DNA of 64,000 nucleotides, taken from positions 281,291 through 345,290 of the forward strand of contig NZ_KQ948926.1 in the NCBI RefSeq assembly GCF_001514235.1, given 5' to 3'. This document shows, piece after piece, positions 42,174-51,676 of the stretch. A program made the position numbers and the translations under genes. How positions within the stretch are numbered: the stretch's first letter is position 1; each line of letters opens with the position of its first letter. The notes beneath the pieces were generated by a model. It saw only the letters and a program-made list of their open reading frames with translations. It was not told the DNA's origin and searched no databases. This stretch comes from Streptomyces caeruleatus (GTDB lineage: Bacteria > Actinomycetota > Actinomycetes > Streptomycetales > Streptomycetaceae).

Positions 42174-43300
42174 AGTGGCTCGCCGCCACCATCGGCGTCG
42201 TCGTCCTCTCTCCTCTCCTGCTCGCGGGCACCGCCATGATGATGGCGTCCTCCAGCGAAGCCACGACCACCGCATCCTTCAGCGGATGCCTGACCGGCAT
42301 CGACACCGGCAAGGTGACCAAGGAAGTCACCAAGCTCCTCGACGGTGCGTCCGGCAAGGACGTCCACATCCAGGGCCTGGACCTTCCTGCCGAGCAGATC
42401 CCCAACGCGCAGACCATCGTGGCCACCGGCATCAGCCTTGATGTACCCAAGAAGGGGCAGATCATCGCGATTGCCACCGCGATGCAGGAGTCGCGGCTGC
42501 GCAACCTCAACTCCGGGGACAGGGACAGCCTCGGCTTGTTCCAGCAGCGCCCCAGCCAAGGGTGGGGAACCGCGCAGCAGATCCGCGATCCGGTCTACGC
42601 CAGCGAGCGGTTCTACAAGGCCCTGCTGAAGGTCGACGGCTGGCAGCAGATGAAGGTCGTCCAAGCAGCCCAGGCCGTCCAGAAATCCGGCTACCCCCAC
42701 GCCTACGCGCAGTGGGAGGACCTCGCCACCGCGCTGCAGAAGGCCATCGCTGCCACGTTCCCGAACGCCGACAAGGACAAGCCCGCCAAGGACACGGCCA
42801 AAGACGAGGACACCGACTCCAATGCCGGCGGGTGCGCTCCGGGCAAAGACGGCACGTCCTTCGGACGGATCCCCGAGGGCAGCGTCCCGAAGGGATACAC
42901 GATCCCCAAGGACTCCGGCCCGAAGGCGCGCAAGGCCATCGAGTGGGCGATGCACCAGCTCGGCACGCTCTACCAGTGGGGCGGATCCTGCACCAACGCC
43001 CACGGCCCCGACCCCATGGACCGCTGCGACTGCAGCTCGCTGATGCAGCAGGCGTACGCGCACGCCGGCGTCACGCTCACCCGCACCACGTACACGCAGG
43101 TGGGCGAGGGCAAGGCCGTCTCACCCAAGGCCCTGAAGCCCGGTGACCTGATCTTCAGCCGTGGCACCGCCGCCCGGCCCGAGCACGTCGGCATGTACAT
43201 CGGCGAGGGCCTCGTGATCGAGGCGCCCCGCACCACCAAGCCCGTCCGGATCACCCCGCTCAAGGACTGGACGATTCTCGCCGCCCGCCGCGTCCTCTGA
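42170..43300 (+). CDS. transfer-associated wall hydrolase (lysozyme-like plus NlpC/P60)
   Basis: 376 aa from TTG 42170. An N-terminal membrane helix (LAATIGVVVLSPLLLAGTAM) puts the enzyme outside the membrane. A lytic transglycosylase-like domain follows, with Glu107 in AMQESRL and SLGLFQQRPSQGWG. The C-terminal NlpC/P60 domain has Cys288 (CDCSSLM) and His339 (PEHVGMYIGEG). The two activities would cut glycan and peptide, opening the peptidoglycan for the mating channel, as the equivalents in Gram-positive type IV systems do. First full-length gene of the transfer operon. Confidence 0.88.
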   Translation: MKWLAATIGVVVLSPLLLAGTAMMMASSSEATTTASFSGCLTGIDTGKVTKEVTKLLDGASGKDVHIQGLDLPAEQIPNAQTIVATGISLDVPKKGQIIAIATAMQESRLRNLNSGDRDSLGLFQQRPSQGWGTAQQIRDPVYASERFYKALLKVDGWQQMKVVQAAQAVQKSGYPHAYAQWEDLATALQKAIAATFPNADKDKPAKDTAKDEDTDSNAGGCAPGKDGTSFGRIPEGSVPKGYTIPKDSGPKARKAIEWAMHQLGTLYQWGGSCTNAHGPDPMDRCDCSSLMQQAYAHAGVTLTRTTYTQVGEGKAVSPKALKPGDLIFSRGTAARPEHVGMYIGEGLVIEAPRTTKPVRITPLKDWTILAARRVL

Positions 43301-43438
43301 CGCCGCCCCCGCCCGGCACCGCTCCGGGCGGGACGCCGCCGCGGCCACTTCCGCGTCCCGAGCGCACCTCCCCTCCGCTTCCCCCCTTCCCGCTGGCCCT
43401 CGCCTGGCCCGGCGTATGCAAGGAGCCCCACCACACCT

Positions 43439-43753
43439 ATGTCCGTCCCTCTCGCAGACCGCCTCATGCAGCTCGCCTATGACCCAGGAATCCAACCCAA
43501 GGGCGGCGGACTGCCCGGACTGAGCGTCCTGAAGAACGTCGTCAACTCGATCAACCTGTACGGGATCATCGCCGTCGTCGGTGCCCTCGCCGTGAGTCTG
43601 GTCGTCTGGGCCTGGGGTCACCACACCGGTGGTCACCAGGCCGAGGCAAACGGCAAAAAGGGTGCGACCGTCGCCGCAGGTGCCGCCCTGGGCCTCGGCG
43701 CCGCCAATGGCATAGTCGCCTTCTTTTCCGCTCTCGGGTCGCAGGTCCACTGA
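43439..43753 (+). CDS. DUF6112 family protein
   Basis: 104 aa. N-terminal LPGLSVLKNVVNSINLYGII, a hydrophobic helix (~39-58), a short basic loop with HHTGGHQAEANGKKGATVAA and a second helix (~76-96). Size, two helices and position just before VirB8- and VirB6-like genes resemble VirB2-type pilins. Its stop overlaps the next start by one base. Confidence 0.8.
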   Translation: MSVPLADRLMQLAYDPGIQPKGGGLPGLSVLKNVVNSINLYGIIAVVGALAVSLVVWAWGHHTGGHQAEANGKKGATVAAGAALGLGAANGIVAFFSALGSQVH

Positions 43754-44445
43754 TGCGGAACCCGTTCCCCTCCCGCTCGCTGTCCTCGTACGGCGCGGGC
43801 TGGTCGGCCAACCGGCGCATCGCGATCGTCGCCTGCGCCGTCGCCGTCCTGCTCGCCATCGCCGGGGCCGTCGCCTTGCTGACCGGCAACAGCAGCGGCC
43901 ACCTGGCCCCGGACACCGCCCGGCCTGCCCCGGCTGACAGCCCGTCCTCCTCCGAGGCCGCCCCGATGCCTTCCTCCGGATCCGGGTCGGTGCCCAAGCC
44001 TGCGCAGATCGCCGAGCCGGTCGCCTACGCCAAGGCCGCGGCCCGGATGCTGTGGTCCTACGACACCCGCGACACCAGCCGCGACCAGCAACTCGCCGGC
44101 ATGCGCGCCTGGATGACCACGGAGCCCAAGTACACCGACTGGACCTCGGTCTCCGGCCAGGTTCCCGATCCGGTGCTGTGGTCGCGGATGACCGACCAGG
44201 ACCAGCACGCCACCGCCCACGTCACCGAGGGCCACTACCCCTCCGCGTTCAAGCAGGCCCTCGCCGACGACCCGTCCGCGATCACCGAGGCGTACATCTA
44301 CGTCGTCACCGTCAACGGCAAGCAGCAGATCGCCTGGAAGAAGGGCGGCGGCGGAGCCGAGGAACGGGCCGTGACCCTCGCCGTCCAGTGCCGCCCGAAC
44401 CACGACTGCCGCCTTGCCGCCATCGCCCCGAGCGTCACGCAGTGA
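43753..44445 (+). CDS. VirB8/TcpC-like transfer protein
   Basis: 230 aa. Short cytoplasmic N-terminus, one membrane helix (residues ~23-43), a Ser/Pro linker and an extracytoplasmic domain (~85-230: AARMLWSYDTRDTSRDQQLA, MRAWMTTEP, AYIYVVTVNGKQQIAWKKGG). This layout matches conjugation proteins with the NTF2-like VirB8/TcpC fold, a core of the channel. The two late cysteines (CRPNHDC) may form a disulfide. Confidence 0.7.
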   Translation: MRNPFPSRSLSSYGAGWSANRRIAIVACAVAVLLAIAGAVALLTGNSSGHLAPDTARPAPADSPSSSEAAPMPSSGSGSVPKPAQIAEPVAYAKAAARMLWSYDTRDTSRDQQLAGMRAWMTTEPKYTDWTSVSGQVPDPVLWSRMTDQDQHATAHVTEGHYPSAFKQALADDPSAITEAYIYVVTVNGKQQIAWKKGGGGAEERAVTLAVQCRPNHDCRLAAIAPSVTQ

Positions 44446-44481
44446 CCCGCGCCTGAGACAAGAAAGGAGGATTAGCTCCCC

Positions 44482-45837
44482 GTGGGTTTCTGTGACTTCC
44501 CCCTGGCCGACAAGCTGTGCGCGGTCGGTGACGCGGTGGCGTTCGCCTCGGATCCCGGCAAGGCCATCGGCGACTGGATGGCGAAGTCCGCCGGTGAACT
44601 GGCCGCCGCCGCAGCCGACCTGGCCGCTGACGCGGTCAACACCACCACCAAGGTCGACCTGAACGCCGGGTGGTTCCGCGACAACTACGAGATGCTGCTG
44701 CCACTGGGCCTGGTCCTGCTGGTCGCCACGTTCTGCGCGCAACTGGTCCGGGCCGCCGTCAGACGCGACGGACAAGCCCTCACACAGGCTTTCACCGGCA
44801 CCATGTCGGGCGTCCTGTTCGCCTTCTGCGCCATCTCCCTGACCACCGTCGCCGTCGAAGTGGTCGACGCCCTGTCCGCCGGCCTGTTCAAGACAGCGCA
44901 CCTGAACATCGAGTCGGCCGTGCGCCGCATCGTGAAGGTCAACCAGATCCCGGGCCTGTCCGGGCTGGGCTGGCTCGTCGCGGTCGTCGCCGGTCTCGGC
45001 GCCGCCATCGGCGCGTTCCTCTACTGGTGCGTGATGATGGTCCGCAAGGTCGGCATCCTCGTCATGGTCACCCTGGCGATCTTCGCGTCCGCCGGCGGCG
45101 GCTGGGAGGTCGCCAGGCGCTGGCGCAGGGGCTGGATCGAAGCCACCGCGACCCTCGTCGTCTCCAAACTGCTGATGACCGTGATCTTCGTACTCGGTAT
45201 CGCCGCCATGGGTAAAACCGAGGCCAAGGACGGCATCGGCGCTCTGGCCGACGTCATGGCCGGCATCGCCATCATGGCCTTGGTGTTGATGTGCCCGTAC
45301 GCCACATTCAAGTTCGTGCACTGGGCCGCTGAAGGCTCGGACGGCGAGTCCATCCACCGGGCCGGTGGCGCCGGCGCCCAGATCGCCAAAGCGCACGCCG
45401 AGAAGGGCGCCCGCAAGGCCGCCGCAGCTGTGGCCACCGCCGGAACCGGTGGCGCTGCCGCCGCAGCGGGCGCCGCACCGCAGGGGCCCGACGCCGCCGG
45501 CGGAGGCGGTTTCCCCGGCGATATCGCCGCCCACCCGACCGGCGCAGGCGCAGAGGGCAAGGAAGGTTCGCACAGCGGCGGAACGGGCGTCCCGCCCGGC
45601 GGCAATGCCGTCCAGCCCCCACCGACGAGCGTGTCCGACGACACCAGCGGCCAGACGGGCGGCAGCCCGGCGCCGGCCGGATCCGGAGCGAACGCCGCCT
45701 CCGGCCAGGGCGGCGGATGGCAGTCCGCAGCCCCGAGCACCACCCCGCCGCCGCAAGGCGCACCCCCGGCCCCCGGCTCACAGACCGCCACCTCCAGCGG
45801 GGCGGCCTCACCGCCGCCGCCTCCGGCCGGCCTCTGA
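44482..45837 (+). CDS. VirB6/TrbL-like channel membrane protein
   Basis: 451 aa from GTG 44482 with a strong AGGAGG site. About six hydrophobic helices span residues ~70-290 (LLPLGLVLLVATFCAQLV, GVLFAFCAISLTTVAVEVVD, GWLVAVVAGLGAAIGAFLYW, VGILVMVTLAIFASAGGGW, LLMTVIFVLGIAAMG and MALVLMCPYATF). A long Ala/Gly/Pro-rich cytoplasmic tail follows. This is the polytopic core component of the mating channel. Confidence 0.82.
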   Translation: MGFCDFPLADKLCAVGDAVAFASDPGKAIGDWMAKSAGELAAAAADLAADAVNTTTKVDLNAGWFRDNYEMLLPLGLVLLVATFCAQLVRAAVRRDGQALTQAFTGTMSGVLFAFCAISLTTVAVEVVDALSAGLFKTAHLNIESAVRRIVKVNQIPGLSGLGWLVAVVAGLGAAIGAFLYWCVMMVRKVGILVMVTLAIFASAGGGWEVARRWRRGWIEATATLVVSKLLMTVIFVLGIAAMGKTEAKDGIGALADVMAGIAIMALVLMCPYATFKFVHWAAEGSDGESIHRAGGAGAQIAKAHAEKGARKAAAAVATAGTGGAAAAAGAAPQGPDAAGGGGFPGDIAAHPTGAGAEGKEGSHSGGTGVPPGGNAVQPPPTSVSDDTSGQTGGSPAPAGSGANAASGQGGGWQSAAPSTTPPPQGAPPAPGSQTATSSGAASPPPPPAGL

Positions 45838-45918
45838 CCCGCTGCCCGACTCCCGGGGGCGGGTGTGCGCACCGCCTCCCGCCCCCGGGTTCCACCCGCG
45901 CCTCCAGGACTCGCCCCT

Positions 45919-47391
45919 TTGACTGATCTCTCCGTCGCCCCCCTCACGGTGAAGTTCCCACACCGGTCCCGCCGCGGCATCCTCCTCGGCCTCTCCCTAC
46001 CCCAACTCGTCCTCGTGTCGTGCACGCTGGCGCTGCTGCTGATGACGGTGGTCTCCACCGGACTGCTCGGCACCATCGTCCTGGCCCCGCTGTGGGCAGC
46101 CTCCGGTGCGCTCGTCGCGATCCGCCGCCACGGCCGCTCCCTCATCGACTGGGCGCCCATCGTCACCCGCTACGCACACCGCCGCCGCAGTGGCCAGACT
46201 CTCTGGCTCGCCCGGCCCGTCACCCGGCCCCGGCAGGACGGCATCCTCCACCTGCCCGGCACCGCCGCCTCCCTCAAGGTGGTCACCCCCGGCGACTCCG
46301 CCAACGGCGCCGCCGCCGTCCACGACCCCCACCAGCAGACCCTGACCGCCGTCGCCCGCGTCTCCAGCAGGGCCTTCGCTCTCCTCGACCCGGCGGCCCA
46401 GAACCACAACGTGGCCGGGTGGGGGCGGGCCCTGGCGGGTATCGCCCGCACCGGGCACGTCGCCACAGTGCAGGTCCTGGAACGCACCGTGCCCGACAGC
46501 GGCGACACCCTCGCCCGCCACTGGAGTCAGCAGGGCCACCCCGAGGCTCCGGTCGCCGGGCAGGTCTACAGCGAACTCGTCGCCTCCGCAGGACCGGCCG
46601 CCGCCCCGCACGAGACCTACCTGGCGATCTCCCTCGACCTCAAGGCCGCCAAGCGCCTCATCAGCCAGGCCGGCGGCGGCCTGCCCGGCGCCTTCACCGT
46701 CATGCAACAGACCACCGCGTCCGTCGCCCAGGCCGCACGCAGCGCCGGGCTGACGGTGACCGGCTGGCTCACCGCGCGGGAGATCGCCGCCGTCATCCGC
46801 ACCGCCTACGACCCGGCGGCGCTGTCCGCGCTGCAGCAGTGGTCGGAGTCCGGGCGGGCCGAGGCCGACCCGGCCGCCGCCGGCCCGGTAGTCCAGGTCG
46901 AGGAGTACGACCGGCTCGCCACTGACTCCGCCCGGCACGCCACCTACTGGGTCGAGGACTGGCCCCGCACCGAAACCTCAGCGGGCTTCCTGCACGGGCT
47001 GATGTTCACCGCCGGTGTCCGCCGCACCCTCTCCCTTATCTACGTGCCGCAGGGACTCGAATCCGCGCTGCGCGACGTGCAGCGCAAGAAGGCGGCGATC
47101 ATCGCCGACGCCAACGAACGCGCCCGCCGCGGGCAGGTCGACTCCGAAGCCGACTCGATCGAATACGCCGACGTCAAGGCCCGCGAACGCCAGCTCATCG
47201 CCGGGCACGCCGACGTCGCACTGACCGGCCTTCTGACCGTATCCGCCGAGACCGACGCAGCGCTGGACGCCGCGTGCGCGCAGATCGAGACCGCCGCCGT
47301 CACCGCCCAGATCGACCTGCGCCGCCTGAACTTCCAGCAGCCCGCCGCGTTCACGCTCGGCGCCCTCCCCCTCGCCCGCACAGCCCTGTAA
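45919..47391 (+). CDS. SCO6880 family type IV secretion protein
   Basis: 490 aa from TTG 45919. The first ~65 residues carry two membrane helices in a PrgI/VirB3-like arrangement. The rest is a soluble domain resembling the N-terminal part of VirB4-type proteins (VQVLERTVPDSGDTLARHWS, YLAISLDLKAAKRLISQAGG, YVEDWPR-like WVEDWPRTE, VALTGLLTVSAETDAALDAA). The ATPase domain is in a separate gene (48536), so VirB4 function appears split between the two proteins. A longer open frame reaching back to 45865 lacks a site. Confidence 0.82.
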   Translation: MTDLSVAPLTVKFPHRSRRGILLGLSLPQLVLVSCTLALLLMTVVSTGLLGTIVLAPLWAASGALVAIRRHGRSLIDWAPIVTRYAHRRRSGQTLWLARPVTRPRQDGILHLPGTAASLKVVTPGDSANGAAAVHDPHQQTLTAVARVSSRAFALLDPAAQNHNVAGWGRALAGIARTGHVATVQVLERTVPDSGDTLARHWSQQGHPEAPVAGQVYSELVASAGPAAAPHETYLAISLDLKAAKRLISQAGGGLPGAFTVMQQTTASVAQAARSAGLTVTGWLTAREIAAVIRTAYDPAALSALQQWSESGRAEADPAAAGPVVQVEEYDRLATDSARHATYWVEDWPRTETSAGFLHGLMFTAGVRRTLSLIYVPQGLESALRDVQRKKAAIIADANERARRGQVDSEADSIEYADVKARERQLIAGHADVALTGLLTVSAETDAALDAACAQIETAAVTAQIDLRRLNFQQPAAFTLGALPLARTAL

Positions 47392-47452
47392 TCCCCGCCC
47401 TCCGGAATCCGCCGACGTCCTGCCACCACGGCAGGAAGGAACCCTTCACCCT

Positions 47453-47920
47453 TTGACCTCTGCCCTCCCCGTCGGTGACGCGTACCCGTACCTGCGGGCC
47501 GCCAGCGCCGGCATCCGCCACCACGCCCGCACTCTCACCCCACGCACCCAACACACCGCTGCACCCGCGGATCGCGTGCACCTCGACGCATTGCACGCCC
47601 ATCTGACCGCACTGCACCAGCTGCTCGACCGGCTCGCCGCATATACCCGGCCCCCGCACCCCGCCGCCGGCCGCCACCTCGCCACCGCGCACACCCGGCT
47701 GTGGCAGTCCGCCGCCGCCGTGCACGACGCCTTCCACCTCCTGCCCGTCGCGGACGAGCCCTCGGCGAACACGGAATGCCATCCCGAGCGCCTCCCCGAA
47801 GGACCGCCCGTCCTGACCATCTGCCAGCGCCACCTCGCCGCCGGCCACGCCGTACGGCGCAAGACCACCCCCAGCGACCTCAACACCCCACTGCACGGCC
47901 ACACCACCCGCAGCCAGTAA
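47453..47920 (+). CDS. DUF6238 family protein
   Basis: 155 aa from TTG 47453. It matches DUF6238 by the helical core RAASAGIRHHARTL, LDALHAHLTALHQLLDRLAA and TRPPHPAAGRHLATAHTRLW. It lies between SCO6880 and a secreted protein in the transfer operon. Function is unknown. Confidence 0.75.
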   Translation: MTSALPVGDAYPYLRAASAGIRHHARTLTPRTQHTAAPADRVHLDALHAHLTALHQLLDRLAAYTRPPHPAAGRHLATAHTRLWQSAAAVHDAFHLLPVADEPSANTECHPERLPEGPPVLTICQRHLAAGHAVRRKTTPSDLNTPLHGHTTRSQ

Positions 47921-47945
47921 CCGCCCTCCCCCGAAAGGCCCCCAC

Positions 47946-48488
47946 ATGCGCAAGCTGAAGCGTTCCACCACCACCGCCGCCATACTCGCCGCGCTCGCCG
48001 GCACCACCGCCCTGGCCACCGCCACCCCGGCCACCGCCGCCGGCTACCAGTGCAAGACCAGCAGCCACACCGCCGACGACGCCTCGTACAACGGTCCTGA
48101 GACCGACAACTGGGATCTTGACGTGACGGTCTGCGCCATGAGGTCCGGCGGCTACATCTACACCAACGCCACCGTGTACTGGGACGGCCCCTACGCGTCC
48201 CGCCAACGCGGCACCTGGACCTTCGACAAGGCCAAGTTCCAGCTCCAGACCAAAAAGAGCGTCCGCGGCACAGACCCGGTCGTGAAGTCGTCCGCCCACA
48301 CCGGGCTTGAGTACGCACTCGAACACAGCAACAGCCGAGGCAACGGCTCCTACTCGACCGGCACCCTGAAGCACAGGGCGGGCTCCGGCAGCCGCTACCT
48401 CGCCGACGGCTACATCCAGCTGGACTGGTCCGGCGACGGCAAGAGCTACCGGAGCCCGATTCTGTTCACCGCCTCACCGGTCGTCTGA
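47946..48488 (+). CDS. secreted hypothetical protein, 180 aa
   Basis: Signal peptide of ~32 residues (KRSTTTAAILAALAGTTALA, then TPATAAG). The mature part is beta-rich with two cysteines (YQCKTSS and DVTVCAM) and many Tyr/Trp, resembling a small extracellular beta sandwich. Its place among channel genes suggests a surface role in mating. Confidence 0.68.
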   Translation: MRKLKRSTTTAAILAALAGTTALATATPATAAGYQCKTSSHTADDASYNGPETDNWDLDVTVCAMRSGGYIYTNATVYWDGPYASRQRGTWTFDKAKFQLQTKKSVRGTDPVVKSSAHTGLEYALEHSNSRGNGSYSTGTLKHRAGSGSRYLADGYIQLDWSGDGKSYRSPILFTASPVV

Positions 48489-48535
48489 CCCCCGCACCGC
48501 GTCCAGACCGCCGCCTTCGTGAAAGCCGCCCCGTC

Positions 48536-50050
48536 ATGAGCCACCGGCCCGCGCGCCGCGCCCGCCGCGCCTCGGCCTCTCCCCTGTTCACCCCGCACGG
48601 CACCGACCGCGCCTCCCGCAGAGCCGCCCGCCGGCAGCTCGCCGAGGCCGCCGCGAAAGCCCGCGCCGAAGCAGCCGCCCACCCCGGCGGCGCCAGCGTG
48701 GAGGAACAGGAGATGCCGCCGCCGCTCTTCCCGCCAGCCGGGCGGCCCGGCCCGGCATCGGCCCGAAACAACAGGCTCAAGCTCCCCGCCCACCGCATCA
48801 CCACCGCCACCGCTTCCGGGGCGTACCCATTCCTTGCCGAAGGCGGCCTCGGCGCCGAGGGCATCTACATCGGCAGCGACGTCCACGCCGAAGCCTCCTT
48901 CTGCTTCGACCCATTCGCGCTGTACGGCAAGATCGAAGGCTTCACCAACCCGAACGTGCTGCTCGCAGGTGTGATCGGGCAGGGCAAGAGCGCCCTGGCG
49001 AAGTCCTTCGCGCTGCGCTCGATCGCCTTCGGCTACCGGGTCTACGTCCCGTGCGACCCGAAGGGTGAATGGACGCCCGTGGCACAGGCGCTGGGCGGCA
49101 CCTCGATCGCCCTCGGGCCGGGCCTGCCCGGGAAGCTGAACCCGCTGGACGCGGCGCCGCGGCCCACCAGCGTCTCCGAGACGGACTGGGCGGGCGAGAT
49201 CCGCAAGCGCCGTCTGCTGCTGCTCGGCTCTCTGGCCCGCACCGTGCTCGGGCGGGACCTGCTGCCGATGGAACACACCGGCCTCGACGTCGCCCTGGAC
49301 GCCGTCGTCACCCGCGCCGCCGCCACCGGACGCACCCCGCTGCTCGGCGACATCGCCGCCACCCTCAACAACCCCGACGAACTCGACCGGGCCGCCGGCC
49401 TGATGTCCGGCCGCCTCGGCGACGCCTCCCGCGACCTCGCCCACGCCATGCGCCGCCTGGTCCACGGCGACCTCGCCGGCATGTTCGACGCCCCCAGCAC
49501 GGTGGCCTTCGATCCCACCTCGCCGATGCTGACCATCGACCTGTCCCGCCTGGGCGGCTCCGGCGACGACACCGCCCTCGTCCTCGCCATGACCTGCGCA
49601 TCCGCGTGGATGGAATCCGCGCTCACCGACCCGAACGGCGGCAGACGCTGGATCGTCTACGACGAAGCCTGGCGGCTGATGCGCCACCCCGGGCTGCTGC
49701 AGCGCATGCAGTCCCAGTGGAAACTGAGCCGCGGCCTGGGCATCGCCAACCTCATGGTGATCCACCGGCTGTCCGACCTGCTCACCGCCGGCGACGCCGG
49801 ATCCCAAGGGCGCGCCCTGGCCGAAGGACTGCTCGCCGACTGCTCCACCCGCATCATCTACCGCCAGGAGAGCGACCAACTCCACGCCGCAGCAGTCCTG
49901 CTGGGCCTGACCTCGGTGGAGAGCGAAGCGATCTCCCACCTCAACCGCGGGCGGGGGCTCTGGCGGGTCGCCGGACGATCTTTCATCGTCCAGCACCTCC
50001 TTCATCCGCATGAGCTGTCGCTCTTCGACACCGACGCCCGCATGCACTGA
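48536..50050 (+). CDS. VirB4-like ATPase of the transfer system
   Basis: 504 aa. Walker A GVIGQGKS at residues 145-152 and Walker B WIVYDEAWR at 372-380, with VYVPCDPKGEW after the first motif and DLLTAGDAGS and CSTRIIYRQ near the end, as in VirB4/TraC ATPases. It would drive assembly or substrate passage. The N-terminal VirB4 part is missing and is probably supplied by the SCO6880 protein. Confidence 0.87.
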   Translation: MSHRPARRARRASASPLFTPHGTDRASRRAARRQLAEAAAKARAEAAAHPGGASVEEQEMPPPLFPPAGRPGPASARNNRLKLPAHRITTATASGAYPFLAEGGLGAEGIYIGSDVHAEASFCFDPFALYGKIEGFTNPNVLLAGVIGQGKSALAKSFALRSIAFGYRVYVPCDPKGEWTPVAQALGGTSIALGPGLPGKLNPLDAAPRPTSVSETDWAGEIRKRRLLLLGSLARTVLGRDLLPMEHTGLDVALDAVVTRAAATGRTPLLGDIAATLNNPDELDRAAGLMSGRLGDASRDLAHAMRRLVHGDLAGMFDAPSTVAFDPTSPMLTIDLSRLGGSGDDTALVLAMTCASAWMESALTDPNGGRRWIVYDEAWRLMRHPGLLQRMQSQWKLSRGLGIANLMVIHRLSDLLTAGDAGSQGRALAEGLLADCSTRIIYRQESDQLHAAAVLLGLTSVESEAISHLNRGRGLWRVAGRSFIVQHLLHPHELSLFDTDARMH

Positions 50051-50131
50051 AAAGCGCCAGGCCCACGACCACGGCACACACACCTTCCCACGGCCAACCA
50101 CCCGCCACGAGCCACTCGTGAGGAGCCCTCC

Positions 50132-50968
50132 ATCCAGTTCCATCCGACCATCCAGCTCTTCCCCGCCATGGACGAGGACGACCTCAATGCCCTCGCCAAC
50201 GACATCCAGCTGAACGGGCTTTTGCAGCCCATCGTCCTCGACCCCGAAGGACGCCTCCTCGACGGCCGCGCACGCCTCGCCGCCTGCGAACGCACCGGCA
50301 CCGAACCGGACTTCGTCACCTACGACGGCGACACCCCGGACATCTACATCCTGTCGGTCAACCTCCAGCGCCGCAGCCTGACCAAGGGACAGGCCGCGAT
50401 GATCACCGTGAAGGCCCGTTCCGTTTCGGGACAAGAAGTCCGTCCCGACTCGGAACCGAGCCCGCGTCCCGAAAAGGGACAGACGGTCCGCGACCTCGGG
50501 GAACAACTTGGGGTCGCCCGGGCCGTGATCGGGCGGGCAAGCGTCGTCTTGCAGCACGCACCCGACCTCGTGGACCCGGTCATCACCGGCGCCATGGGCC
50601 TGGACGAGGCATACTCCGTCGCCCGGGAGAACAAGGCCAAGGCCAACTCCGCAGAGGTGCAGCTCGCCCGCCTGCGCGAAGAAGACCCCGAACTCGCCGA
50701 CCGGGTCGTCCAGGGCGAGCTGACCCTGGCCGGCGCGCGGGCGGAGCGCACCGAGCGCGTCGAGGAGGACAAGCGCCAGCGCCGGGTCGCCACCCGCCTG
50801 CTCGACGAAGTCGTCCCGCCGCTCGCCCAGACCCGAGGAACGAGAACGTTCAGCCGGTACGACCCCGCATACGCCAGCGGGGCGCCCGTCACCCGCGAGA
50901 CCATCGCCCATGCCATGACCGCGCTGGCGGAGATGGACCAGGTCTGGCAGGAGCGCGATCTGCCGTGA
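50132..50968 (+). CDS. ParB/Spo0J-family protein, probable ATC start
   Basis: ParB N-terminal domain: HPTIQLFPAMDEDDLNALAN, GLLQPIVLDPEGRLLDGRAR, and LSVNLQRRSLTKGQAA. An HTH follows (VRDLGEQLGVARAVIGRASV), then a helical C-terminus. The conserved first strand starts before the first ATG (50168). An AGGAG at 50121-50125 is spaced six bases from an in-frame ATC at 50132, so I place the start there. If not, the ATG protein lacks part of the domain. It may bind a partition or regulatory site; no ParA is seen nearby. The stop overlaps the next GTG by four bases. Confidence 0.78.
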   Translation: MQFHPTIQLFPAMDEDDLNALANDIQLNGLLQPIVLDPEGRLLDGRARLAACERTGTEPDFVTYDGDTPDIYILSVNLQRRSLTKGQAAMITVKARSVSGQEVRPDSEPSPRPEKGQTVRDLGEQLGVARAVIGRASVVLQHAPDLVDPVITGAMGLDEAYSVARENKAKANSAEVQLARLREEDPELADRVVQGELTLAGARAERTERVEEDKRQRRVATRLLDEVVPPLAQTRGTRTFSRYDPAYASGAPVTRETIAHAMTALAEMDQVWQERDLP

Positions 50969-51468
50969 CCACCCCCGCTGACATACGCCTGCGGCACATC
51001 GTCGAGCAGTGCGCCGTCGCCCTCACCGACGCCGACGGCCGGTTCCGCAAAAACGACCTCATCGAGGCGGTCCTCGAACATCTCGCGCGCGAGGATCTCG
51101 CCCCCGACCTCATGGTCGCTGCCCTGTCCAAGCTCGCTCAGAGCGCCGTCACCGGGTGGGGGGAGGAACACAACCCACGCCGCTGGCAAAGCACCGGCCG
51201 CTTCTTCCACCCCCGGTCCGTCATGAAGCTGGGCAACGGAATCTGGGTATGGATGGGCCGCTCCACCGACTCCGACATGGTCCAATGGCGGCGGCTGTCG
51301 AGGAAGAACCGAGCACGCGTCGACCGGGCCGACGACGAAGTCCAGGACTACTCCGACGAAGTCCTCGACGCCTACCGCGCCCACAGGGACATCCTCTGTC
51401 TCGAAGACCTGGAGCGCGTCGCCTTCGGCTGGAGCGAAGACCAGGTGGATCAGGCCGTCCTCTTCTGA
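50965..51468 (+). CDS. hypothetical protein, 167 aa
   Basis: GTG overlaps the ParB stop. Helical start (LRHIVEQCAVALTDADGRFR, KNDLIEAVLEHLARED) with WRRLSRKNRARVDRADD in the second half. No family was recognised. A good coding frame continues one base over past its stop (51467-51676). Confidence 0.6.
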   Translation: MTTPADIRLRHIVEQCAVALTDADGRFRKNDLIEAVLEHLAREDLAPDLMVAALSKLAQSAVTGWGEEHNPRRWQSTGRFFHPRSVMKLGNGIWVWMGRSTDSDMVQWRRLSRKNRARVDRADDEVQDYSDEVLDAYRAHRDILCLEDLERVAFGWSEDQVDQAVLF

Positions 51469-51676
51469 CGCTGCCCAGTGCCGCCAGCGGTTCCGGGCAC
51501 CTCGTCGCAACTACGCCCGGTCCCAGCTCCGTTGCGACGTCCTCGACGATGCTCCCGACGAGCTACTCCAAGCCCTGACCGGTGAACCCGAACGCCCCAG
51601 CAGCAAAGACGACTCCCGCCGGCCGGACGACAGCAGCGTCGCCCTCACCGACAGGCCCCGCACACACCATCCATGA
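51467..51676 (+). other. open coding-like frame without a start, +1 to the previous gene
   Basis: From the stop of the 50965 gene the next frame reads 69 codons with high third-position GC (for example NYARSQLRCDVLDDAPDELL, QALTGEPERPSSKDD). It ends in an ATGA overlap with the gene at 51673. No ATG, GTG or TTG start exists in it. It may be the C-terminus of the previous protein reached by a frameshift, or a remnant. Confidence 0.4.

Noticed and set aside
43633..45756. 707-aa open frame on the minus strand
   Set aside because: Antisense to the VirB8-like and VirB6-like genes, which have clear membrane helices and ribosome sites.
48446..50911. 821-aa open frame on the minus strand
   Set aside because: Antisense to the VirB4-like and parB genes. 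Composition is Gly/Arg/Val-rich as expected from the mirror of high-GC codons, and it has no recognisable domains.
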